Assembly: GCA_017521405.1 (NCBI GenBank)
Contig: JAFXCP010000005.1
Span: 84,009 to 148,008, forward strand
Reading direction: 5' to 3'
Length of the DNA: 64,000 nucleotides
From: Akkermansia sp.
GTDB lineage: Bacteria > Verrucomicrobiota > Verrucomicrobiia > Verrucomicrobiales > Akkermansiaceae
A program made the translations under genes and the position numbers. Shown here piece by piece: positions 54,197 through 61,351 of this stretch (position 1 is the stretch's first letter; each line of letters begins with the position of its first letter). The notes under the pieces were generated by a model that saw nothing but the letters and a program-made list of their open reading frames with translations, was not told the origin of the DNA and made no database searches.

Positions 54197-56023
54197 CTAC
54201 TGAGCTTGCAATTTGCGTTGAATTTCGCTCATCGGGAATGGAAGCAAGGTAGGCTTACCGCCGGGAGTACAGTAAGGAATCTCGCAGCGTAAGAGCTGAG
54301 CCAGCAGCCGCATGGGCTCTGCCAGCCACATCGCCGTATTCTCCTGGCGCGCATAGCGTGCAGCTAATTGGCGAGCAAAAGGTTCAAAAGGATTTCGGCT
54401 CCTGTTGAGTCGCAGCTCTCCACGGGTGTACACTTGCAAAAGCTCATGCACAAACACGGAAGCCTGCTGTAGCGGCAGGAATACCGGCACGGCTTCCAAA
54501 CGCAAGGTGTTGCGGCCAAACTCTGCCACATGGAAGCCGGCCTGCTCCAACTGGGGTTGAATATCCCGCACCACGCCCATATCCCGCACATCCATCTCAA
54601 TTATCTCCGGCACAAGAAGCCGCTGGGATTCTATCGGGCGGCGTTCACTTTGCAAAAGACGTTCAAAAATAATGCGTTCCCGTGCGGCACGGGGTGCCAT
54701 CAGCACCAGTCCCTCGCTATTCTCAAAGAGAGCGTACTGGTCCTTCAGCGTGCCGATGTGGCGAAATCCGGGCACATCCTCCGTGGGGCACTCCGGCGCA
54801 GTGGGGGCAGCTTTGCGTGCCTGTGGTTCCGGCGGGCGAGAGGGGGAATGAATTTCCGTTTTTTCCCGCAGCGGGGGTAGCGGTGTGGGAGGAGCCTTTC
54901 GCAGTGGCTCACTTGGCGGCAGCGTCAGCTCCTGCTGAATCGGCTGCACCACAGGGCGCAGCACCAAGGGCGGCACCGGCACAGAAGAAGTTTTCTCCTC
55001 CGGCATATCCCCGCCGCGGGCATGCGCCGCGAGCGTGGAAGCCACAGCCTCCAGCACCGCCATGGTAAGCTCCGAAGGGCGGCGAAAGCGTACCTCTCTC
55101 TTAGCCGGATGCACATTCACATCCACCAGTGCCGGCTCCACCTCCAGATACAAAAACAAGGCCGGATGCTGCCCGGTGGGAAATCCGCCGTATCCATCCC
55201 GCACAGCGCGGGTAATGATGGTATCCTCTATCGGGCGACCGTTCAGAAAGAAAAACTGCATACGGCGGTTGCGCCGAGCGGCGGAAAGCGGCATCAGGAA
55301 GCCGCTCACGCGCACCCCCGGAGCCTCCGTGGGGCGCACGCGCATGAGAGCCGAGGCCATTTCCCGGCCAATGAATCCGGCTATACGCTGCCGCAAATCC
55401 TGCGTACCGGGCACATCGAACACCACTTGCCCATCCCGCACAAAAACAAAACGAATATGGGGGAATGCCAAGGCATGCAAACGCACCTGATGCTCCACAT
55501 GTCCGGCCTCCGTCTCATCACTTTTCAGGAACTTGCGCCGCACAGGGGTGTTAAAAAACAAATTGGCCACGCTCATTTCCGTGCCGGGAGCGCAGCCGGC
55601 ATTCGTCAAAGGAGAAATCACTCCGCCCTCACAGCTAATGCGGCTCCCCTCCACATCCTCTGCCCTGCGTGTTGTAATGCTAATCAGAGAAACAGAGGCA
55701 ATACTCGGCAAAGCCTCACCCCGGAATCCTAGCTGCTTAATATCGAACAAATCCGCAGAGGAATACAGCTTACTTGTAGCATGGCGGAGCAAGCACATCC
55801 CCACATCTTCCCGGCTCATGCCGCAGCCATTATCCGTTACCTTTATGAGGGACACCCCCCCACGGCGAATTTCCACGCGAATAAAATCCGCCCCGGCATC
55901 AATACTGTTTTCCACCAATTCCTTCACCACGGAAGCAGGGCGTTCCACCACCTCGCCGGCAGCCACTTGGCTGGCCAGCACATCATCCATCAATCGTATT
56001 TTCTGTTCACTAGGCTCGGGCAT
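54197..56023 (-). CDS. mutL: DNA mismatch repair protein MutL
   Basis: 608 residues from the ATG at 56023. GHKL ATPase: LASQVAAGEVVERPASVVKE, LVENSIDAGAD, VTDNGCGM and FRGEALPSIASVSLISITTR. Transducer domain ends in VDVNVHPAKREVRF. A Pro-rich linker (about 330-430) leads to the dimerisation domain. There the endonuclease motif DQHAxxE of most MutH-less bacteria reads APRAARE, and the terminal CPHGRPT-type motif reads CTPGGKPT. A nick-making activity is therefore doubtful. Leads the mutL-unknown-gatB unit. Confidence 0.95.
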   Translation of the reverse strand: MPEPSEQKIRLMDDVLASQVAAGEVVERPASVVKELVENSIDAGADFIRVEIRRGGVSLIKVTDNGCGMSREDVGMCLLRHATSKLYSSADLFDIKQLGFRGEALPSIASVSLISITTRRAEDVEGSRISCEGGVISPLTNAGCAPGTEMSVANLFFNTPVRRKFLKSDETEAGHVEHQVRLHALAFPHIRFVFVRDGQVVFDVPGTQDLRQRIAGFIGREMASALMRVRPTEAPGVRVSGFLMPLSAARRNRRMQFFFLNGRPIEDTIITRAVRDGYGGFPTGQHPALFLYLEVEPALVDVNVHPAKREVRFRRPSELTMAVLEAVASTLAAHARGGDMPEEKTSSVPVPPLVLRPVVQPIQQELTLPPSEPLRKAPPTPLPPLREKTEIHSPSRPPEPQARKAAPTAPECPTEDVPGFRHIGTLKDQYALFENSEGLVLMAPRAARERIIFERLLQSERRPIESQRLLVPEIIEMDVRDMGVVRDIQPQLEQAGFHVAEFGRNTLRLEAVPVFLPLQQASVFVHELLQVYTRGELRLNRSRNPFEPFARQLAARYARQENTAMWLAEPMRLLAQLLRCEIPYCTPGGKPTLLPFPMSEIQRKLQAQ

Positions 56024-56039
56024 CTCTCTCGCTCCGCGC

Positions 56040-56068
56040 ACTGTACCATGCAGAATGCACGGCGTCAA
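56040..56068 (-). promoter_or_regulatory. Promoter of mutL, short leader
   Basis: Minus strand TTGACG (56068-56063), 17-bp spacer, TACAGT (56045-56040). Leader about 10 nt. Confidence 0.7.
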
Positions 56069-56122
56069 CTCCACAATTCCGCTCCATACCCGGGTGCTGA
56101 CACAAAAAGACACGCTGAATAC

Positions 56123-56151
56123 TGGAAAAAAGCACCTTTCCCATGTACGAT
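56123..56151 (+). promoter_or_regulatory. Possible promoter of mcsA-mcsB-clpC
   Basis: TGGAAA (56123-56128), 17-bp spacer, TACGAT (56146-56151). Initiation near 56158 would make the GTG at 56159, rather than the ATG at 56150, the working start of mcsA. No CIRCE or CtsR-type operator recognised. Confidence 0.4.
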
Positions 56152-56686
56152 GTGTGACGTGAAAAAATGCCAGATATGTGGCCGCCGCGCCACCATGTTC
56201 CTTACACAAATAGTCAACGGCCAAGCTACGGATTTGGTGCTCTGCGAGAACTGTGCCAAGGAAAAGGGGCTATTCGACCCCCAAACCCTCACCTTTGCAG
56301 AAAAATTCTTCCCGGAGGAGTTTAAGGCAAGAGTGGATAAAATCGTGCGTGAACTTTCCGAGAAAAAGGAGGAAGAAAGCTCTACCCTCTCCCCCCAGAG
56401 TGCCGATTGCGACCTACTCACCCAATGCCCTGTCTGTCATTTCACCCTCGACCAGCATCGCGCCACAGGCCACATGGGCTGCCCCGCTTGCTACGATGTT
56501 TTTGCCCGAGAACTTAATCCGGATTCCATGGAAAACAGCGAAAACTCCCCGGCCGAAGGGCATACCGCCTCTCCCTCCCTCCTTCAGCTCAAAAAACAAC
56601 TGCAATACGCAGTGGAGCAGGAGGACTACGAAGAAGCCGCCAAACTGAGGGACCTCATCAACTCTCTTTCCGGTAAACAAGGATGA
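56150..56686 (+). CDS. mcsA: McsA-like UVR-motif zinc protein
   Basis: 178 residues from ATG 56150 (175 from GTG 56159). Two zinc-finger pairs: CQICG with LCENCAKEKG (about 7-45) and CPVCHFTLDQHRATGHMGCP then ACYDVF (about 90-118). A UVR helix hairpin closes the protein (LKKQLQYAVEQEDYEEAAKL, RDLINSL). In Firmicutes McsA activates the arginine kinase McsB and links it to ClpC. It shares ATGA with mcsB. Start uncertain by three codons. Confidence 0.9.
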   Translation: MCDVKKCQICGRRATMFLTQIVNGQATDLVLCENCAKEKGLFDPQTLTFAEKFFPEEFKARVDKIVRELSEKKEEESSTLSPQSADCDLLTQCPVCHFTLDQHRATGHMGCPACYDVFARELNPDSMENSENSPAEGHTASPSLLQLKKQLQYAVEQEDYEEAAKLRDLINSLSGKQG

Positions 56687-57780
56687 CCACCACCTCCACA
56701 GCAACGGCACACATCCCGGAATGGCTTTTCCACCAACCGGGGGACGATGGGATTGTACTGGGCACCCTTGGGCGGCTGGTACGCAATCTTCCCAATCACC
56801 CCTTTCCCGGATGGAGTACTGCAGAGAGCCGCAAAGCCGTGGCAGAGCAGCTACTGCCGGGGCTTCGGGAAATTCGCGGGTTCAAGACAGCCCAAGCCAT
56901 TGAAATCTCCGCCTTGGACTACACACAGCGTTGCCATTTACTCTGCTGTAAACAGCTTACCCCTTGCATGGCCGCTCGTCAGGAAGGCTGCCATGTTCTC
57001 CTGCCTGCCAAAAAGGATACCTATTTCATGGTAAACGAGGAGGAACACCTCGTGGCTCATATTGGTCGCCATGGTTTTGCCGTGAAAAAGGTGATTCAGG
57101 ACATGGAAAACATAGCGGAAAAGCTGGCGGAGAAATGGAACTTTGCGTACGATTCCCGCTATGGTTATCTGACCAGCATCCCCACGGAAGCCGGGGACGG
57201 CATGCAGCTGTACTGCATTCTGCACCTCCCTGCCCTCAGCATCACAGGCATGATGGGGCAGATATGCAAAGCCATGGAAAAGCTGCACCTCACCTTCACG
57301 CCCTACTACTCGGATGGGCAGGACGATACCGGGCACAAATACATCCTCTGCTCCATCCCGGGCCCGGAGGACAGCATATGGGAGATTGCGGAGCACTTTA
57401 GCGGAGTAGCCAATCATCTTATCCGCAGGGAAAAACAAGTTCGGATTAGACTGCTCCAAAGTCCCGGCGAACTCCTCCGCGACAACATCGGCAGAGCATA
57501 CGGGATGCTTCGCCATGCCCGCCGCCTCAGCATTCAGGAAATGAGAAACGCCTTTTCACTCATTCAGATGGCCACGCATACAGGACATCTGGAATGGCAG
57601 GATGGGAGTGATGCGATGCTGCTCCGAATAAGTAAAACGGAGCTGGAGCAAGCCCTCCAAGCCGGAGCAAACGCCGAGGCGGACGATGCAGGCATGCGCC
57701 AACTCGCCATCCGAAGAGCCTCCCAAATCCGGCAATTTTTCCACCAACACCCGCACCGCCTCTTCCCGGAAGACAATTAA
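56683..57780 (+). CDS. mcsB: McsB-like guanidino kinase, probably catalytically altered
   Basis: 365 residues, phosphagen/arginine kinase fold. Alignable features: DDGIVLGTLGRLVRNLPNHP then FPGW (family: VLSSRxRLARN), YFMVNEEEHL (catalytic NEEDH loop, kept), WNFAYDSRYGYLTSIPTEAG (family: GYLTSCPTNxGTGxRAS), and GRAYGMLRHARRLSIQEMRN. The first ATP-binding Arg of SSRxR is Leu, CPTN is IPTE, the Arg of GTGxRA is Gln, the RGxYGEG loop reads TPYYSDG, and the C-terminal RDxxRA pArg-sensor motif is LAIRRA. This pattern suggests a pseudokinase or changed chemistry. Comparison is from memory of the family. In operon with mcsA and clpC. Confidence 0.85.
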   Translation: MTTTSTATAHIPEWLFHQPGDDGIVLGTLGRLVRNLPNHPFPGWSTAESRKAVAEQLLPGLREIRGFKTAQAIEISALDYTQRCHLLCCKQLTPCMAARQEGCHVLLPAKKDTYFMVNEEEHLVAHIGRHGFAVKKVIQDMENIAEKLAEKWNFAYDSRYGYLTSIPTEAGDGMQLYCILHLPALSITGMMGQICKAMEKLHLTFTPYYSDGQDDTGHKYILCSIPGPEDSIWEIAEHFSGVANHLIRREKQVRIRLLQSPGELLRDNIGRAYGMLRHARRLSIQEMRNAFSLIQMATHTGHLEWQDGSDAMLLRISKTELEQALQAGANAEADDAGMRQLAIRRASQIRQFFHQHPHRLFPEDN

Positions 57781-57808
57781 CCCTCAGATACCTTTTTTTG
57801 CACCATTT

Positions 57809-60412
57809 ATGAATAATTTTACCCCACGCGCCCAGCAGGTACTCAACCTTGCCCGCCGGGAGTCGGATCGCTTTCACCACCACTTTATCGGCGCCGAGCA
57901 TCTTCTGCTGGGGCTGCTGAAACTGGGGCAAGGAGTGGCCATCAGCGTCATGGAGAATGCCGGCATCGATTTGGCTAAACTCATCCAGCGCATAGAGGAA
58001 TCCCTTGTCCCCGGGGACACCACCGCCACCTCCGGTTCCAAGAATTACACCCCAAGAGTACGCAAATTGCTGAGTCTTGCGGGAGAGGAGGGGCGCAAAC
58101 TCCGCCACACCTACATCGGCACGGAGCATTTGCTCCTTGCCATGCTGCGGGATGAGGACGGCTTGGCATGGCATGCACTCTCCTCCTCCGGGCTGACCTA
58201 CGAAGCCGCCAAGCGCGGCGTGCTGGAGGAAATTGACCCCAAGTTCGAAATCGATAACGCCATGCGCCCCGAGGACGGAGGAAACGCCATGCCCCCGCGC
58301 GATGAGGAAGAAGATGAAAACGCCTTCCTCCACCATACCGCAGGCAGCGGCAACTCCGGCAGCTACGAGCGCTCCCGCACCCCTGCCCTCACCGCCTTTG
58401 GACGCGACCTCACGGAACGCGCCCGCAAAGGCGAGCTGGACCCCGTCATCGGTCGCGATGCAGAAACGGAACGAGTCATCCAAATCCTTTGCCGCCGCAC
58501 TAAAAATAACCCCGTCCTTCTGGGAGAAGCCGGCGTGGGCAAAACAGCCATTGTGGAAGGTTTGGCACAAAAAATCGTGGCGGGGAACGTGCCGGAATTC
58601 CTGCTGGAGCGCAAAATCATTTCCTTGGATTTGGCTCTCATGGTCGCCGGCACCAAATATCGCGGGCAATTTGAGGAACGCCTCAAAGCTGTCATGGACG
58701 AAATTCGCCGGGAAAAGAACATCATCCTCTTTATCGATGAGATGCACACCCTCATGGGTGCCGGCTCTGCAGAAGGCACCATGGATGCCTCAAACATCAT
58801 CAAACCCGCCCTCTCCCGAGGCGAGATGCAGGCCATAGGTGCCACCACGCTCAACGAATACCGCAAGCATGTGGAAAAGGATGCCGCCTTCGAACGCCGC
58901 TTCCAGCAAGTGCAGGTAGGTGAGCCATCCATCGAGGATTCCATCCGCATCCTCAAAGGTATTGCCCCGCGCTACGAGCAGCACCACCACGCCACATACA
59001 CCCCCAAAGCACTGGAAATGGCCGTCATCCTTTCCAAACGCTATGTGAACGACCGCTTCCTGCCGGATAAAGCCATCGACCTCATGGACGAAGCCGCCTC
59101 GTATTTGACGGTGAAACGCACCACCCGCCCCGAATCCATCAAAGCGGAGGAAGCCCGCTGTGTCGAGCTGGAGGAGGCAAAAAAAGCCGCCATTTCCGGG
59201 CAGGATTTTGAGCGTGCCGCCTCCCTGCGCGATGAAATCAAAGCCCTCCGCACCCGCCTGAGCGAAACGGTGAGCAAATGGAAAAGCGACACGGATGCCA
59301 CCCGCACCACGATTACGGAAGAACACATCATGGCAGTTGTTTCCCGCTGGACCGGCATCCCACTGGCTCGCATGGAGGAAAAAGAAACCGAAAAGCTCCT
59401 GCGCATGGAAGATGCGCTGAAAAGCAAGGTCATCGGGCAGGATGTAGCCTGCTCCGCCATCTCCCGAGCCCTGCGCCGCAGCCGCGCCGATATTAAGGAT
59501 CCCCGCCGCCCCATTGGCTCCTTCCTCTTCATGGGGCCCACCGGCGTGGGCAAAACCTATCTGGCCCGGAATCTGGCGGAAATCATGTTCGGCACATCGG
59601 ATGCTCTTATCCAAGTGGATATGAGCGAATACATGGAGAAATTCAGCACCAGCCGCATGATTGGCTCTCCCCCCGGCTATGTGGGACACGATGAAGGAGG
59701 GCAGCTTACAGAGCGCATCCGCCGCCGTCCCTATTCCGTCATCCTCTTCGATGAGGTGGAAAAAGCCCACCCGGACGTAATGAATCTTCTGCTGCAAGTG
59801 CTGGAAGAAGGCAGCCTTACGGACTCCCTCGGCCGCAAAGTAAACTTCTGCAACACCATCATCATCCTCACCTCAAACGTGGGCGCAAGCCTCGCAAACC
59901 GCCAAGGCACCATGGGATTTAGCGCCATGGCTAACGAGGAAGCGAATTACGACAGCATGAAAGAAAAAATCACCGAAGCAGCCACCAAACACTTCCGCCC
60001 GGAATTCATCAACCGCTTCGATGAACTCATCGTCTTCCGCATGCTGGAACGCCGGGACTTGGAGCAAATCGTGGAGCTGGAGGCGCGCAAACTCATCCGG
60101 CGTTTGGCAGAAAATAAACAAATCCGGCTTTCCCTCTCCCCGGAGGTCATCAGCCTGCTCACGGATAAAGGCTACGACCCGCAATACGGAGCGCGCCCCA
60201 TGCGCCGTGCCATCGAACGCCTGCTGGAGGACCCCATCGCGGAAGCCATTTTACGCGGCGATCTGAAAGAAGGCCAAAGCTCCCGAGCCGTCCTCAAAGA
60301 AGGCTCGGACACCATCACCTTCTGTCCCGAGGAGGCGGAGAAGAAGAAATCGGCAGCTCGTAAATCACCTGCTCGGCAGCGTAAAGCCGCTCCCCGTAAA
60401 AAGGAGGCTTAA
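57809..60412 (+). CDS. clpC: ATP-dependent unfoldase ClpC
   Basis: 867 residues. Double Clp-N repeat ([38 protein letters not shown]), NBD1 with Walker [17 protein letters not shown] (near 241) and Walker [14 protein letters not shown], a middle domain with UVR motif ([19 protein letters not shown], about 468-486), and NBD2 with [16 protein letters not shown] (near 574) and [23 protein letters not shown] loop fits ClpP docking. The last 25 residues are Lys/Arg-rich, an uncommon extension. The ATG at 57809 is where the Clp-N domain begins. Works with ClpP on damaged proteins. Confidence 0.97.
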   Translation: MNNFTPRAQQVLNLARRESDRFHHHFIGAEHLLLGLLKLGQGVAISVMENAGIDLAKLIQRIEESLVPGDTTATSGSKNYTPRVRKLLSLAGEEGRKLRHTYIGTEHLLLAMLRDEDGLAWHALSSSGLTYEAAKRGVLEEIDPKFEIDNAMRPEDGGNAMPPRDEEEDENAFLHHTAGSGNSGSYERSRTPALTAFGRDLTERARKGELDPVIGRDAETERVIQILCRRTKNNPVLLGEAGVGKTAIVEGLAQKIVAGNVPEFLLERKIISLDLALMVAGTKYRGQFEERLKAVMDEIRREKNIILFIDEMHTLMGAGSAEGTMDASNIIKPALSRGEMQAIGATTLNEYRKHVEKDAAFERRFQQVQVGEPSIEDSIRILKGIAPRYEQHHHATYTPKALEMAVILSKRYVNDRFLPDKAIDLMDEAASYLTVKRTTRPESIKAEEARCVELEEAKKAAISGQDFERAASLRDEIKALRTRLSETVSKWKSDTDATRTTITEEHIMAVVSRWTGIPLARMEEKETEKLLRMEDALKSKVIGQDVACSAISRALRRSRADIKDPRRPIGSFLFMGPTGVGKTYLARNLAEIMFGTSDALIQVDMSEYMEKFSTSRMIGSPPGYVGHDEGGQLTERIRRRPYSVILFDEVEKAHPDVMNLLLQVLEEGSLTDSLGRKVNFCNTIIILTSNVGASLANRQGTMGFSAMANEEANYDSMKEKITEAATKHFRPEFINRFDELIVFRMLERRDLEQIVELEARKLIRRLAENKQIRLSLSPEVISLLTDKGYDPQYGARPMRRAIERLLEDPIAEAILRGDLKEGQSSRAVLKEGSDTITFCPEEAEKKKSAARKSPARQRKAAPRKKEA

Positions 60413-60437
60413 AAAACCGGTTCTCCACCCCGCACAC

Positions 60438-60476
60438 GGGAAAGCCCCGCTCCCTATTCGAGAGCGGGGCTTTCCC
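60438..60476 (+). terminator. Terminator of clpC
   Basis: Perfect 15-bp stem GGGAAAGCCCCGCTC / GAGCGGGGCTTTCCC (60438-60452 with 60462-60476). The A and T tracts are inside the stem, so it may work in both directions, between clpC and the convergent gene at 60500. Confidence 0.8.
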
Positions 60477-60499
60477 ATACATCGCCGGGTAAAAAAAAC

Positions 60500-61198
60500 T
60501 TACTGCACCCATTTACCGGCACCCTCCGGCAGCAGACCGCGCCCCACCGGCTGGTAACGCGTGGAATCCGTATTCCCCCACATCGGCACCCCAAAAGCCT
60601 CCTTCCAATAGCGACTCATGCTCATCCCCGTGTAGCAACCATAGCTCCAGCATTCCGCATTCGGGGCAAAAGCACTGCGCTTAATACGCTTTGCCAAATC
60701 TCGCTCATGTATCCACTGCTTGGAAGCAGCCATAATATCATTACTGTAATCCAGCATAAAAGCATGCGGATTAGAATGCCCGAAATACACAAAGAAACTA
60801 ATGGGGTCCTTCTTACGCGGTGCCTTATTGATGGCGGCATAGGCCTCATCCGCATTATCCACAAACACCAATTGAACCCCCTTACGCTTCGATGCCGTCT
60901 CCCGAATCCGGGAAATATAGTCGATTTGGTTTTCCTTACCGCGAGTAATATAAGCAGGGCGATACACAATCCACACAATCCTAGCCTTAGGATTCTTAGC
61001 CAAGGAAGAATCTATGTAAATCGTAGAGGCTCGAACAAAATTAGCCCACCAGTTATCGTGCGCCGAGGGCCCTCGCAAATTCTCCCAGGAACGCAGAGCC
61101 ACACCACCCGTCAACACCACCTCCACTCCATGGGAATTTCCCGGAGCAGCAAAACCCAATACGGAGACCGCAACAAGCAGAGAACGCAGCAGCTTCAT
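60500..61198 (-). CDS. Secreted protein of unknown function with a possible His/Cys dyad
   Basis: 232 residues. Signal peptide LLRSLLVAVSVLGFAAPGNS. The mature part is alpha/beta: ARIVWIVYRPAYITRG and GVQLVFVDNADEAYAAI are strand-helix units, then FFVYFGHSNPHAFMLDYSND and AECWSYGCYTGMSMSRYWKE. A His after a hydrophobic strand (FGHSN) and a Cys after the next strand (YGCYTG) is the arrangement seen in clan CD (caspase/CHAT-like) peptidases. This is suggestive only; I do not recognise a named family. Monocistronic with its own promoter. Confidence 0.7.
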   Translation of the reverse strand: MKLLRSLLVAVSVLGFAAPGNSHGVEVVLTGGVALRSWENLRGPSAHDNWWANFVRASTIYIDSSLAKNPKARIVWIVYRPAYITRGKENQIDYISRIRETASKRKGVQLVFVDNADEAYAAINKAPRKKDPISFFVYFGHSNPHAFMLDYSNDIMAASKQWIHERDLAKRIKRSAFAPNAECWSYGCYTGMSMSRYWKEAFGVPMWGNTDSTRYQPVGRGLLPEGAGKWVQ

Positions 61199-61209
61199 AT
61201 CTGCCCCAT

Positions 61210-61239
61210 AGAATACCCCATGCTCCCCCCTTCTGTCAA
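61210..61239 (-). promoter_or_regulatory. Promoter of the 60500-61198 gene, near-leaderless
   Basis: Minus strand TTGACA (61239-61234), 18-bp spacer, TATTCT (61215-61210). Start about 4 nt before the ATG at 61198. Confidence 0.65.
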
Positions 61240-61281
61240 GAAAAGCCGTGTTTTACTCCCTGTCATGCGGCATCCTTCCAC

Positions 61282-61322
61282 TCAAAAATATCCCCCGCTC
61301 TGCCTCAAACAAAGCGGGGGAT
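61282..61322 (-). terminator. Terminator of the PEP-CTERM gene
   Basis: Perfect 10-bp stem ATCCCCCGCT / AGCGGGGGAT (61290-61299 with 61313-61322) followed on the minus strand by ATTTTTGAG. Confidence 0.85.
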
Positions 61323-61351
61323 GCATTCGAGTAGTTAGACCTCTCTCAGAC

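Noticed and set aside
57560-58747. Minus-strand frame of 395 codons
   Set aside because: Antisense to mcsB and clpC; low-complexity translation.
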